Positions 25,722-34,719 of a stretch of 64,000 bases of DNA are shown piece after piece (the first letter of the stretch is position 1; every line of letters starts with the position of its first letter). The stretch spans positions 62,001 to 126,000 of the forward strand of contig QCCT01000002.1 in the NCBI GenBank assembly GCA_003281165.1. The letters are read 5' to 3'. This DNA comes from Prochlorococcus sp. AG-347-M18 (GTDB taxonomy: Bacteria > Cyanobacteriota > Cyanobacteriia > PCC-6307 > Cyanobiaceae). Made by a program: the position numbers and the translations under genes. The notes under the pieces are model-generated. The model searched no databases, had not been told where the DNA came from, and saw only the letters and a program-made list of their open reading frames with translations.

Positions 25722-27005
25722 ATGTCAAAAGAAAATATGCCAGATGTTCTTGTTTTGGGTGCAGGGCCTGCAGGTATGGCTATTGCATCAGCTTTAGGGA
25801 AGGAAAAATTAGATGTTGAAGTGCTTTCTCCAAATGGACCAGATGAACCTTGGCCGAATACATATGGCATTTGGGGTAAAGAAGTTGATCAACTCGGGCT
25901 TCAGGATTTACTTGAATATAGATGGAAGAATACTGTAAGTTTTTTTGGGCATGGCGCTTTAGAAGAGCAGGACGACGAAAATAAAGCCACGGAACATTCA
26001 CTAGATTATGGTCTATTTGATAAGAAGAAACTCCACAATTATTGGTTTAACGAATGCAATAAGTCTTTTATTAAATGGCATCAAGGCTTTGCAAACAAAA
26101 TACATTTTGAAAAATACAAAAGTACAGTAACTACAAAAGATGGCAAAACTTACTCTGCAAGATTAGTAGTAGATGCAACAGGGTATGATCCTGTTTTTCT
26201 AAAATTAAAATCCTGTGGTCCCTTAGCAGTCCAAACTTGTTATGGGATAGTAGGTAATTTTAGTAAACCTCCACTTAAGAAAGGGCAGTTTGTATTGATG
26301 GACTATAGAAATGATCATCTTAACGATGCGCAAAAAAAAGAACCGCCAACTTTTCTTTATGCCATGGATATGGGGGATGGGAAATATTTTCTTGAAGAGA
26401 CATCTCTTGGTTTGATAAATCCTTTAACAATGGAAAATTTAAAAGAGAGACTAGAGAAGAGGCTTTCTTATCGAAATATATCAATCACAAGCATGCAGCA
26501 CGAAGAGCTTGGCTTATTTCTTCCTATGAATATGCCAATCCCAGATTTCAAGCAACAAATACTTGGATATGGTGGTGCTGCTTCAATGGTACATCCTGCA
26601 TCTGGATATTTAATTGGTAATCTTTTAAGAAGAGCTCCACTTGTCGCAAAGGCTGTCTCAGAAGCAATTAAAAACAAAAATCTAAGTACCTATCATATTG
26701 CTAGAAAAGGTTGGGAAACTTTATGGTCAAAAGAATTAATCAGGAAGAAATCACTCTACCAATTTGGATTAGAAAAACTCATGAGGTTTGATGAGAAATT
26801 ATTGAGAGAATTTTTTGGCAGTTTTTTCCAACTACCTAAAAATCAATGGTATGGGTTTCTAACTGATACTCTTTCTTTAAAAGAGATTGTATATGCTATG
26901 TGCGTAATGTTTATAAAGGCTCCATGGAGTGTAAAGAAAGGTCTGATGATTATGCATGGAAGAGAATTTAGAATGTTACTAAGGATAATATTTCCAAACA
27001 TATAA
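25722..27005 (+). CDS. crtL: Lycopene cyclase (CrtL type, probably epsilon or bifunctional)
   Basis: FAD/NAD(P)-dependent cyclase that forms carotene end rings (427 aa). GAGPAG (residues 13-18) binds the dinucleotide. PWPNTYGIWG, FLEETSLG and GYGGAASMVHPASGYLIGN are plant/cyanobacterial lycopene-cyclase blocks. Prochlorococcus has two such genes, CrtL-b and CrtL-e. From memory the copy near pcb in MED4 is the epsilon-type enzyme that yields the alpha-carotene branch, which suggests this one is the same, but the motifs do not prove the ring type. It heads a unit with the SDR at 27013 (7-bp gap). Confidence 0.88.
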   Translation: MSKENMPDVLVLGAGPAGMAIASALGKEKLDVEVLSPNGPDEPWPNTYGIWGKEVDQLGLQDLLEYRWKNTVSFFGHGALEEQDDENKATEHSLDYGLFDKKKLHNYWFNECNKSFIKWHQGFANKIHFEKYKSTVTTKDGKTYSARLVVDATGYDPVFLKLKSCGPLAVQTCYGIVGNFSKPPLKKGQFVLMDYRNDHLNDAQKKEPPTFLYAMDMGDGKYFLEETSLGLINPLTMENLKERLEKRLSYRNISITSMQHEELGLFLPMNMPIPDFKQQILGYGGAASMVHPASGYLIGNLLRRAPLVAKAVSEAIKNKNLSTYHIARKGWETLWSKELIRKKSLYQFGLEKLMRFDEKLLREFFGSFFQLPKNQWYGFLTDTLSLKEIVYAMCVMFIKAPWSVKKGLMIMHGREFRMLLRIIFPNI

Positions 27006-27012
27006 TTAAAAA

Positions 27013-27720
27013 ATGAGAACCATATTAATAAGTGGAGCCAGTAGAGGTATTGGACTAAATATTGCACATAAAGAATTAAAAGAAGGCAATAGAATTAGTG
27101 TTGGCATAAGAGATTTAGAATCATTAAAAGGAAGCGTTATTGATCCCAAAAAATGGCCAGAAGGGAAAATTATAATCAACCACTATGATGCTTTAAAAAA
27201 AATTACAGCCGAAAATTGGATAAAGAATACCGTAGATGAATTTGGAGGATTTGATTCAGTAATAAATTGTTCTGGAGTATTATCGAAAGTTCCTTTCTTA
27301 TACAAAGATAGTGATGAAGAAGATATTTTAAATACATTAAATATCAATTTTTTGGCAATTTGGCATTTATGTAGGCTTTCTTGGGATCATTTATGTACCT
27401 CTGAAAGAGGAAGAATTATTGTTTTAGTTTCAATGAGTGGGAAAAGATCCAAAGGTGATTTAGCCGCTTATTCTTCTTCAAAGTTTGCTTTGATGGGATT
27501 ATGCCAAACTATGAAAAATAAAGGTTGGGATAAAAATATAAGGATTTCTGCAATTTGCCCAAGCTGGGTTAATACAAAAATGGCCCAAAATATCTCTTCT
27601 TTGGACAAATCAAGCATGACACAACCTGAAGATATTGCTGAAATATGCTCAACTATTCTTAAGTTACCTACACAATCAGTTCCATTTGAAATCGCTTTAA
27701 ATTGTAACTATGAAATTTAA
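27013..27720 (+). CDS. Short-chain dehydrogenase/reductase
   Basis: A classical SDR of 235 residues. ISGASRGIG (residues 6-14) is the cofactor loop, VINCSGVL the N-x-x-G strand, and VLVSMSGKRSKGDLAAYSSSK supplies Ser and the Tyr153/Lys157 pair; ICPSWVNTKMA is the P-G-like loop. Cofactor preference and substrate are unknown. It follows crtL by 7 bp and is probably co-transcribed, so a link to carotenoid or isoprenoid metabolism is possible but not shown. Its 3' end overlaps the convergent gene at 27717 by 4 bp. Confidence 0.85.
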   Translation: MRTILISGASRGIGLNIAHKELKEGNRISVGIRDLESLKGSVIDPKKWPEGKIIINHYDALKKITAENWIKNTVDEFGGFDSVINCSGVLSKVPFLYKDSDEEDILNTLNINFLAIWHLCRLSWDHLCTSERGRIIVLVSMSGKRSKGDLAAYSSSKFALMGLCQTMKNKGWDKNIRISAICPSWVNTKMAQNISSLDKSSMTQPEDIAEICSTILKLPTQSVPFEIALNCNYEI

Positions 27721-28259
27721 CCTAAATTAAAAATTAAGTAAGAAATTGAAAGCATTGCAATTGCAATAAATAAACCTTTTATTCGATTAGTTAACAATGA
27801 AAAAAGGGATAAATCTTCAGAAAAGTATCCTCCAAAACTACCTGTTATAAATAATATAACCATTGGTAGAGATGCCATTCCGAAAGAATAAGATATAGAT
27901 CTTACAAATCCAAAATTTAAATAATTAAAAATAAAAGAACCTAATGAAAACAATAAAAAAGATGCAAATAGAGTTATGGAAACTTCAGCATCTAAAGTAT
28001 GAGGTAAGCTACCCTTTAATTCAAATTGCTTTTTACATTCTTTAATTTGTCTTTTAGATAGCTTTAAATAACCAGTTTCAGGAATTCTTTGCGACTTATA
28101 TTTTCTGAGTAATCTTGCTTCAAGAGTTTCTGGCTCCTTAGTCATAATTGATGTTAATAACTCATCTGGCTTTAATTTTTTAATTTTCTTTTCAAGATTA
28201 TCCGTTTTCCCAATCCTATAGAGGTCTCCTACTCTAATAAGGTAAACATATCCCGACAT
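27717..28259 (-). CDS. T5orf172/GIY-YIG-like domain fused to membrane helices (180 aa)
   Basis: Residues 1-90 have the T5orf172 (MUG113-like) pattern: GYVYLIRVGDLYRIGKTDN with LEKKIKKLKPDELL, and then LEARLLRKYKSQRIPETGYL with KLSKRQIKE. This is the Y-x-x-R/K-I-G...E-x-x-L...E/G-Y layout of GIY-YIG-related domains. Residues about 95-180 hold three hydrophobic helices. A nuclease domain tethered to the membrane would be unusual, so it may instead be a binding domain. No function is assigned. It is convergent with the SDR (4-bp overlap) and divergent from the GST gene. Confidence 0.65.
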   Translation of the reverse strand: MSGYVYLIRVGDLYRIGKTDNLEKKIKKLKPDELLTSIMTKEPETLEARLLRKYKSQRIPETGYLKLSKRQIKECKKQFELKGSLPHTLDAEVSITLFASFLLFSLGSFIFNYLNFGFVRSISYSFGMASLPMVILFITGSFGGYFSEDLSLFSLLTNRIKGLFIAIAMLSISYLIFNLG

Positions 28260-28333
28260 TTGCGTTGTAAAATTAATACTGTTCCTACTTAAATAATACT
28301 AAAAGAATTAGGGAAATTAAAAGTTTTTACAAT

Positions 28334-28993
28334 ATGAAAAACGATATTTTATATTCATTTCGAAGATGTCCATACGCAATTCGTGCAAGATGGGCCCTGT
28401 TAATTTGCGAAATAAAAGTAGAGATAAGAGAAATTGATTTAAAAAATAAACCTCTAGATTTTTTAAATCTTTCAAAGACGAAAACGGTTCCAATTCTTAT
28501 AAAAAAAAATAGTGAAGTTATTGAAGAAAGTCTTGAAATCATACTATGGGCTCTCTCAGAGTCGAAAAAGGAAAACATCAAATTAATTTATTTTCCTGAG
28601 AACAAAAAGGAAGATATTTTTGAAATAATTAATGAGAACGATAACGAATTTAAATATCATTTAGATCGTTTTAAATATTCTACAAGATATAAAAATAATG
28701 ATGAAGAATTTCATTTCAGAAATGCTATTAAATTTATAAACAGATGGAACGAACTACTTGCAGAAAACAAATATTTTTTTGGAGATAGCCCCACTATCGC
28801 TGATTGGTCTGTTTGGCCTTTTGTAAGACAATTTAGAATCGCTTGTGAAAGTCAAAAAAGGATAAATTATTTTGAACCATCGATAAAAAACTGGTTAGAT
28901 TCATTTGAGAAAAATAAAGAATTTAAATCTTTAATGTATAAATACGAATTATGGGAACCAAATTATAGAAAGAATTATTTTCCTTTTAATTAA
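28334..28993 (+). CDS. Glutathione S-transferase-like protein
   Basis: A 219-residue protein with the thioredoxin-like GST N-domain: ILYSFRRCPYAIRARWALL has a C-P-Y-A segment as in omega- or GrxB-like GSTs, then TVPIL (cis-Pro) and VIEESLEIILWAL (the E-S glutathione-gamma-Glu site). The helical C-domain carries FFGDSPTIADWSVWPFVRQF, the family's D-x-x-x-x-D/W block. The single N-terminal Cys suggests thiol-transferase or reductase chemistry. It overlaps the convergent small gene at 28990 by 4 bp. Confidence 0.82.
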   Translation: MKNDILYSFRRCPYAIRARWALLICEIKVEIREIDLKNKPLDFLNLSKTKTVPILIKKNSEVIEESLEIILWALSESKKENIKLIYFPENKKEDIFEIINENDNEFKYHLDRFKYSTRYKNNDEEFHFRNAIKFINRWNELLAENKYFFGDSPTIADWSVWPFVRQFRIACESQKRINYFEPSIKNWLDSFEKNKEFKSLMYKYELWEPNYRKNYFPFN

Positions 28994-29247
28994 CTTTCTA
29001 ACAACTTCCTTCTCTCAATTATTCTTGCTAACTCCAAAAAATATCCTGCAGTCCTAAATTTTCCTATATTTTTTTCCTTAAAATCAAGATCGCTTCTAAT
29101 TTCTGCAGTCTCCGCCATAATCAAATCTAAATCATTTGATCCAAGACTATACAATTCACCAAGTTCGATTTCCCTTCCAAGTAAATGACTCCTAAACCAC
29201 TTCCCTTTATTTTCTTGAGGTGGAATATCGTAGGAAGTAAATGACAT
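28990..29247 (-). CDS. Conserved hypothetical protein (85 aa)
   Basis: A small soluble charged protein (MSFTSYDIPPQENKGKWFRS...). It has a compact conserved-looking middle (GREIELGELYSLGSNDLDLI) and ends FRTAGYFLELARIIERRKLL. No family is recognised and there are no Cys or membrane segments. It lies between the GST gene (4-bp convergent overlap) and the symporter gene in the same direction, where it may be the last cistron after gltS (36-bp gap). Confidence 0.6.
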   Translation of the reverse strand: MSFTSYDIPPQENKGKWFRSHLLGREIELGELYSLGSNDLDLIMAETAEIRSDLDFKEKNIGKFRTAGYFLELARIIERRKLLES

Positions 29248-29283
29248 TAAAATAAAATTAAACTTAAAACTATTCTAGGGTTA

Positions 29284-30672
29284 TTATAGAAACTTTTTCA
29301 TCTCAGCTTTATTAAAAATCAATGCAATAAAAAGAATTGCGAGCGTAACTAGTGCACAAATTTCTGTCCAATAATCTAATCCAATTTTTGAAATCATTAA
29401 TGGTGCAAGAACTGTGAATAGACCCCCAGAAAGAATTAACTGAGCAAATAGCTGTTTTGAAGTAAAAATTGGTAAAGTCTTAGAGATATTTTTAGGATCC
29501 GCAAGCCTTAAAAGAAGTAATCCAGAAGCTACTACACCTGTAGAATTACCAAACTCTATTAAACTTTTTTCAAACCAATAATCATCAAAAATAAAGTAAG
29601 CAAAATAAGCAATGCAAATTAAATTCCAAAATAACCCAAAAATAGTAAACACTAAAATAAGTAACCAATTATCAAAAACAACTGCAATATCTAAACTCGC
29701 CATAGCTGTAAAAATCAATAAATCTGTAGATAAAATACCAATTTCCCTTTGAAGAATATTTGAAATAAATTCTGTATTTTTGGTTTTTTCTAAAATATAT
29801 CTAATAAGGAGTGAACCTATAAGGATAAAAGGGAATACCGGTAGTGAAAAAATAATTTCCTTCGAAAAATCACCAAAAGAACTTGAAATATACCTTAAAA
29901 AATGAAGGAGCAAAACACCAAAAGAAATTGCCAAACCGGCGAATCCAAGATTTATTATAAAAATTCTTAAATCTGCAAAAATTCCTATCTTATTTTTTTC
30001 CTTTGAATTTTCTTTTTGTTCAAGAATTTCCTCAGTATCTGAAAGACCTAAAGTTCTACCAAGAAAAATAAATATACTACCCAATATTGAAGAGGATAAA
30101 AGACCCATTGTTGCCATAGCCAAACCAAGATCTAAACCATTCGGGAAACCTAGTTTATTAAAACTTTCGCCGATTATCGATGCAGCGCCATGACCGCCCT
30201 CAAAACCGACCTCTATTAAACATCCCATTAGAGGATTTGTATCCATAGATGGAGGTAGAAAATATCTAACAACTAACCCGCCAACAAAAAACTGGCCGAA
30301 ACCTAGGGAAAGAGCTAATAGAAATTGATTAAAAATTGGTTTAACTAAACCATTTATATTCGGGATAGGTCTTCCCATCATTAAAGTTGCGAAAACCAAT
30401 GATAAAAGAGGAGTAGGAAAATTACTCCAAACATTGATAGTTTCTTTTGGTAAAAAGTGTATCGCCCCGAATGGGCCTATAGATATACCTAAAATTCCTG
30501 ATATAACTGCTATTGGTAAGCCAAACCTCTCAAGTTTTACAGCTAGTTTAAATTTCCTCCCAAAAATCAACAAAAAAAATATTATTAACAATCCCAAAAA
30601 ACTTATTAAAAGAGAATTTGAAAAAATATCTTTATTCTGTAAAGAAAAAATATTCAATGATTTCCAAAACAT
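29284..30672 (-). CDS. gltS: Sodium/glutamate symporter (GltS family)
   Basis: A Na+-coupled carboxylate transporter (462 aa, somewhat longer than the roughly 400-aa E. coli GltS). About 11-12 membrane helices are visible. EVGFEGGHGAASIIG (about residues 152-166) is the GltS G-G-H-G-x-A hairpin motif of the first repeat, and IEFGNSTGVVASGLLLLR the second-repeat G-x-x-T-G motif. This arrangement supports glutamate or related dicarboxylate uptake. It begins 41 bp after the pcb terminator, so it should have its own promoter or depend on read-through. Confidence 0.85.
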   Translation of the reverse strand: MFWKSLNIFSLQNKDIFSNSLLISFLGLLIIFFLLIFGRKFKLAVKLERFGLPIAVISGILGISIGPFGAIHFLPKETINVWSNFPTPLLSLVFATLMMGRPIPNINGLVKPIFNQFLLALSLGFGQFFVGGLVVRYFLPPSMDTNPLMGCLIEVGFEGGHGAASIIGESFNKLGFPNGLDLGLAMATMGLLSSSILGSIFIFLGRTLGLSDTEEILEQKENSKEKNKIGIFADLRIFIINLGFAGLAISFGVLLLHFLRYISSSFGDFSKEIIFSLPVFPFILIGSLLIRYILEKTKNTEFISNILQREIGILSTDLLIFTAMASLDIAVVFDNWLLILVFTIFGLFWNLICIAYFAYFIFDDYWFEKSLIEFGNSTGVVASGLLLLRLADPKNISKTLPIFTSKQLFAQLILSGGLFTVLAPLMISKIGLDYWTEICALVTLAILFIALIFNKAEMKKFL

Positions 30673-30713
30673 ATAATTCTAAATCTAAATTAATAAACAA
30701 AATTTTTCAAATA

Positions 30714-30740
30714 AAAAGGCTCCTGCAAGAGGAGCCTTTT
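30714..30740 (-). terminator. Intrinsic terminator of pcb
   Basis: A perfect 10-bp stem AAAAGGCTCC/GGAGCCTTTT with the 7-nt loop TGCAAGA lies 25 bp after the pcb stop codon. On the minus strand it ends in a U run. The symmetric A/U ends mean it could also act on the plus strand. This is the clearest terminator in the window and fits the very high expression expected of the antenna gene. Confidence 0.9.
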
Positions 30741-30764
30741 GATATATGTAATTAAATTTAAGAA

Positions 30765-31823
30765 TTAATCTTTAAGAGTAACTGTTGCACTATCAATATT
30801 ACTGATAGCATTTGTAACTCTCTTAAAATCAAAGCCTAGTGCTCTTAAAGCGTGCCATAGATGACCTTGAATAAAGAAGAATCCGAAATAGTAATGAACA
30901 TTAGCTAACCACGCCCTTGAAGTGTACTCACCATCAGGAAGATCAACAGTATCTACCCAATAAGGAGAAATACTAAATTTCAATTCAAGTGGTTCACCAA
31001 AGAATTCAGTTGGATAAACTGTTGTGTTAGCTGCACTCCAGAAGGCTGCAATAATAGCCATCCAGCCTATTCCAGCTAATGACCATGAAAGAACAGCTTC
31101 CGCTGAGAGAAGACCTTTACCTTTGAATTTGGTATATTCACCAACTTGCTTAGTAGCAATATGCCAAGCTCCACCAGTAATCTCAACGAAAGCAAGGAAA
31201 GCATGACCTCCCATTACTTCTTCAAGACTATCAATAGTCAAAAAGTCTGTCTGATGATTCCAAATTTTGGCCAAATTTAATTCATACTCAACCTGTCTTA
31301 CAGAACCAATAGCTGGATCATAAATTCCATGAACTCTTGCCCATTCGACAAAAGCAATAACTGCGAAACCAAGAATAATTAGATGGTGACCAAGAATAAA
31401 TGTCAATTTGTCTGGATTATCCCATTCAATATTGAATTTTCTAGCTCTTGCTACATCAGAATCTTCAAGATTTCCAGGAAGAAGTAAAGAATGTAAAAGT
31501 CCCCCGGCTGCTAAAACCATAGAAGAGACTAAGTGAACTATTGCTATCGCTAGAACAGGTTTAGTATCTCCCATAGCTACACCATTAGCATCGAACCCTA
31601 TTCCAAGAGTTGCTAAATGAGGAAGAACGATTAGAGGTTGATGACCCATTGGGACACTTGGGTCAAATCGTGAAAGTTCAAAAAGGGTGAATGCACCCGC
31701 CCAGAAAACAATTAATCCTGCATGAGCTACATGAGCAGCAATGAATTTTCCTGAGCGATTCGCTACACCTGAATTACCAGCCCACCATCCATAGGTAGTA
31801 TCTGGATTTCCATAGGTTTGCAT
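30765..31823 (-). CDS. pcbA: Divinyl chlorophyll a/b-binding antenna protein Pcb
   Basis: The main light-harvesting protein of Prochlorococcus, a thylakoid protein of the CP43/IsiA family that serves photosystem II (352 aa). It starts [19 protein letters not shown] and has six membrane helices, with chlorophyll-ligand His residues in pairs such as [30 protein letters not shown] and [31 protein letters not shown] is the sixth helix. It lacks the large lumenal loop E of CP43, as expected for Pcb. A single-copy gene of this type suggests a high-light strain. It is monocistronic, closed by a strong terminator. Confidence 0.97.
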   Translation of the reverse strand: MQTYGNPDTTYGWWAGNSGVANRSGKFIAAHVAHAGLIVFWAGAFTLFELSRFDPSVPMGHQPLIVLPHLATLGIGFDANGVAMGDTKPVLAIAIVHLVSSMVLAAGGLLHSLLLPGNLEDSDVARARKFNIEWDNPDKLTFILGHHLIILGFAVIAFVEWARVHGIYDPAIGSVRQVEYELNLAKIWNHQTDFLTIDSLEEVMGGHAFLAFVEITGGAWHIATKQVGEYTKFKGKGLLSAEAVLSWSLAGIGWMAIIAAFWSAANTTVYPTEFFGEPLELKFSISPYWVDTVDLPDGEYTSRAWLANVHYYFGFFFIQGHLWHALRALGFDFKRVTNAISNIDSATVTLKD

Positions 31824-32154
31824 TTAGGAATTGATTAGCTTAAACGTTTTGAGAATACTTTATATTTCACCAAACAGTTGAATTAATAACAAAATTGTAA
31901 AGGTTAGTAATCCTAGTAATTACTAAACAAAAAAATCTTCATAAGGCAATCCAAGAGCTAAGAAGGTAGGTTTAATGAAGAAAAATTATTCTCAGAGATA
32001 TAAGTTTCATAAAATAAACCATTATTTTCTAATTCAAATAATCTTAATAAATTTCATTTTGCTGACAATAAACGATGTTTTGTTTCATTACAACATGATG
32101 ATTATTGCCTCATTTTCAAACAATTATTAAATATGAGATAAGACATCTAATATT
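31824..32154. other. 331-bp promoter/leader region upstream of pcb
   Basis: No protein gene longer than about 30 residues and no tRNA is seen. The region must hold the pcb promoter (minus strand) and perhaps one for the small ORF at 32155. A TATAAA at about 31860-31865 on the minus strand, some 35-40 nt before the pcb ATG, is a -10 candidate. No clear -35 box or repeat is seen. Confidence 0.4.
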
Positions 32155-32331
32155 ATGACTACTTCTCAAGAGTCTTCTAGAAAATTTTCACTAGAAATGA
32201 AATCTGAAGTTCATTACAAAAAGGCTGCAAAATCTTACAGAAAATCAAAACAATACATAAATATGATTAACTTATATCCAACTTTGCAAAACACCCTAAT
32301 TGAGTGTAAGGATGAAAATCTAATAGAATAA
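32155..32331 (+). CDS. Possible small basic protein (58 aa)
   Basis: An ATG-initiated frame reads MTTSQESSRKFSLEMKSEVH and then a Lys/Tyr-rich segment (YKKAAKSYRKSKQY), ending in NLIE and a TAA. The composition (Lys- and Ser-rich, no rare-codon bias) resembles other small Prochlorococcus proteins, and the codon use matches its neighbours. There is no recognisable domain or strong ribosome-binding site. It lies in the opposite orientation to pcb and to the gene at 32377. Confidence 0.45.
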   Translation: MTTSQESSRKFSLEMKSEVHYKKAAKSYRKSKQYINMINLYPTLQNTLIECKDENLIE

Positions 32332-32376
32332 AAATTTAAAATATTTTCCAACTTAATCAAACAAACATAATAGTTT

Positions 32377-32610
32377 TCAGGCTGCTATATCATAGTTTTC
32401 TTCAGAATAAAATTTATTAATTAATTGTCTGCACATTTTTATATTGTATAGCGCTTTGGGTTTCCAAGGTTTTTTCTGACCGAGTGGAGAGCTTTTCCAA
32501 TGAATCCCAGGCTTGAGTATTCCATTTTCGCGTAAAAAAGAAAGTTTAATTTCAGTTATCCCCAGTTGTTCCGCAGTCAACTCAGATGAGCTCCACATAT
32601 CCCCTAACAT
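32377..32610 (-). CDS. Small HTH-like hypothetical protein (77 aa)
   Basis: SSELTAEQLGITEIKLSFLR followed by ENGILKPGIHWKSSPLG looks like a small helix-turn-helix with wing, similar to excisionase or MerR-like DNA-binding domains (helix, turn at G-I-T, second helix, then a basic loop). The C-terminal part is helical (NIKMCRQLINKFYSEE). DNA binding is inferred only from this pattern. A GGGG-rich stretch just before the second ATG makes the start at MWSSSEL (32598) an alternative. Confidence 0.5.
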   Translation of the reverse strand: MLGDMWSSSELTAEQLGITEIKLSFLRENGILKPGIHWKSSPLGQKKPWKPKALYNIKMCRQLINKFYSEENYDIAA

Positions 32611-32748
32611 TGAATTAAGTAAATATTATTAATCCTTGATAACGTTAATTTTATTTTTTTGAAAGGGGTAAAACTTTTAAATAATTATTAAGTAACAAAA
32701 AACCTAGTATTCACGAAGAATAGAGAGAATTGAAAGATTTATATCAAA

Positions 32749-33048
32749 TTAAGAAATATTAAATAAAGAATCTTCATTAATTAATATCTCATCGATACCC
32801 TCTCCTTTGTTGATGGATTTATAGTTAACATATTCTTCTGTAATCGATTGATTCTTTGAAAGATCGATCCAACCCTTGTGCCAATTACCACTATTTATTA
32901 ATTCTTCATAAGTAGTTTTTAAGTTAATTTCGGAATCAAGGACAGAAACCATTAAAAAACTAATATTTCCTTTTTCTTTAGTCTCATTTACTAAAACAAA
33001 ATGTCTTAATCCATTTATGGTTTTATTAGAAGTCCAGTAATTTTCCAT
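32749..33048 (-). CDS. TIGR02450-like Trp-rich small protein (99 aa)
   Basis: The N-terminal 65 residues match my memory of the TIGR02450 Trp-rich family: YWTSNKTINGLRHFVLVN, MVSVLDSEINLKTTYEELIN and NWHKGWIDL, with W-T, H-F, L-x-x-W-x-x-GW spacing. The C-terminal 30 residues are a polar extension. The function of the family is unknown. It lies 2 bp after the small membrane gene at 33051 and is probably the third cistron after hisS. Confidence 0.6.
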   Translation of the reverse strand: MENYWTSNKTINGLRHFVLVNETKEKGNISFLMVSVLDSEINLKTTYEELINSGNWHKGWIDLSKNQSITEEYVNYKSINKGEGIDEILINEDSLFNIS

Positions 33049-33050
33049 AA

Positions 33051-33344
33051 TTATTTTTTCTTAAAGTTCTCCTCAGAATTTTTTCTAGATATTTTCTTAT
33101 ATTCATTTCTAATTTCGTCTAATAAAAGTTTTCTTTTATCCATGTAGTTAAGAGAATCTTGTTTTGTTAAGTTATATCTTTCTTTTTTAGTTAAATTCAT
33201 CCAATTATTAAGATTCTTTTTATTGAAAGTTGTTATTTTTTTAGAATTAAAAACTTTTTGTTTTCTATTTGATTTAAAAAAATTCCTTAAATTAAAAAAA
33301 ATAAATATAAAAAGAAAAATTATCACTATCTTCAAGAACATCAC
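33051..33344 (-). CDS. Small single-pass membrane protein (97 aa)
   Basis: One N-terminal membrane helix (MMFLKIVIIFLFIFIFFNL) precedes a strongly basic tail of about 75 residues rich in Lys, Asn and Arg (KQKVFNSKKITTFNKKN..., ending ENFKKK). The topology is probably N-out with the basic tail in the cytoplasm. No family is recognised. The start overlaps the end of hisS by 4 bp, so translation is coupled. Confidence 0.5.
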   Translation of the reverse strand: MMFLKIVIIFLFIFIFFNLRNFFKSNRKQKVFNSKKITTFNKKNLNNWMNLTKKERYNLTKQDSLNYMDKRKLLLDEIRNEYKKISRKNSEENFKKK

Positions 33345-34621
33345 TTTACAAGTAAGTTATTGTTTATCCAATTTTCTAATTTAATATCATTCTCAAAAGA
33401 TATAACCTCCTCTTCATTCCCATTACCTGATTGATCAAATAGCCTTATAATGAATTCCCCATTAACTGCCTCATCATCACCAATAACAATAATACTTTTA
33501 GATTTAAGTTTATTTGCCTTTTTAAATTGCTTAGAGAATGAGGCTCCGCTTAAATCTAATTCAACTAACAAATCGTAATTTCTTAATTTTCTAGATAAAT
33601 CCATTGCTAGTGATTCAGCAATTAAGCCTTGATTAATGATATAGATATCAGTATTTCTCGGAATTTCAAGCTCTTTTCCTGCGAGTAAAATTAATCTTTC
33701 TAAACCAATAGCGAAACCAATTGCAGGAGTGTTTGGCCCTCCCATTTGTTTTATTAAATCGTCGTATCTCCCTCCTCCGCAAACTGTAGCTTGGGAGCCA
33801 AGAGCCCCACTAGTAATTTCAAAAGCTGTATGAGTGTAGTAATCTAAACCTCTTACAAGATTAAAATTTTCTACATAAGGTATTTTTAAAACCTCTAATT
33901 GTCTTTTTAAGTCTAAATATCTTTTATGACTTTTCTCAGATAAAAAATTAAATAATCTTGGTGCATTTTCAAGAACTTTTTTAGTTTGAATATTCTTTGA
34001 GTCCAAAATCCTCAAAGGGTTTTTTGAAATTCTATTCTGAGAATCTAAATCTAGAGAATCTTTATTTATTTCTAACCACTTTAAAAAAGATTTTTGAAAA
34101 TTTGATCTGTCATTAGTATCACCTAACGTATTTATTTCAAGATTGAGTTCTTTTATTCCTAATTTACCTAAGATATCCCAAGCTAAAGCAATAATTTCAA
34201 CATCACTTCTAACTGAATCATGTCCTATAAACTCAACACCTAATTGATGAAACTGTCTTTGCCTACCTGCTTGAGGTCTTTCGTATCGAAACATAGGACC
34301 CATATACCAAAGTTTATGAAGAGGATTAGACGATATTCCATTTTGTATTAACGCTCGTGCGACTGAGGCTGTTCCTTCAGGCCTAAGAGTGCAGGATCTC
34401 TCCCCCCTATCAAGAAATGTATACATTTCCTTACTGACAACATCTGTTCCTTCACCAATTCCTCTTATAAATAATTCGGTCATTTCCAATATTGGTGTTC
34501 TTATTTCTTTGATAGATGCTCTAGAAAGCTGTTCTAATAAAATTTTTTCAACGTTTTGCCACTTTATTAATTGATCAGGAAATAGGTCTACTGTTCCTCT
34601 TAGGTTTTTTAAGTTATTCAA
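33341..34621 (-). CDS. hisS: Histidyl-tRNA synthetase
   Basis: A class II aminoacyl-tRNA synthetase (426 aa, normal length) charging tRNA-His. LRGTVDLFPDQLIKWQ is the family start, and MYTFLDRGERSCTLRPEGTA is motif 2 with its ATP-binding Arg. The histidine-specific peptides LVRGLDYYTHTAFEI (HisA) and GGGRYDDLI follow, then GFAIGLERLILL as motif 3, and an anticodon-binding domain from about residue 330. It heads a unit with the two small genes downstream. Confidence 0.96.
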   Translation of the reverse strand: MNNLKNLRGTVDLFPDQLIKWQNVEKILLEQLSRASIKEIRTPILEMTELFIRGIGEGTDVVSKEMYTFLDRGERSCTLRPEGTASVARALIQNGISSNPLHKLWYMGPMFRYERPQAGRQRQFHQLGVEFIGHDSVRSDVEIIALAWDILGKLGIKELNLEINTLGDTNDRSNFQKSFLKWLEINKDSLDLDSQNRISKNPLRILDSKNIQTKKVLENAPRLFNFLSEKSHKRYLDLKRQLEVLKIPYVENFNLVRGLDYYTHTAFEITSGALGSQATVCGGGRYDDLIKQMGGPNTPAIGFAIGLERLILLAGKELEIPRNTDIYIINQGLIAESLAMDLSRKLRNYDLLVELDLSGASFSKQFKKANKLKSKSIIVIGDDEAVNGEFIIRLFDQSGNGNEEEVISFENDIKLENWINNNLLVK

Positions 34622-34719
34622 AGTTCTAAAAAATAATTCAAAATTTTTAATTCATCTAGAAATTAATCTTTGATTGGTTATTTTGTGAGACAATTTTAAT
34701 TTAACATTTAGAAAAACTA

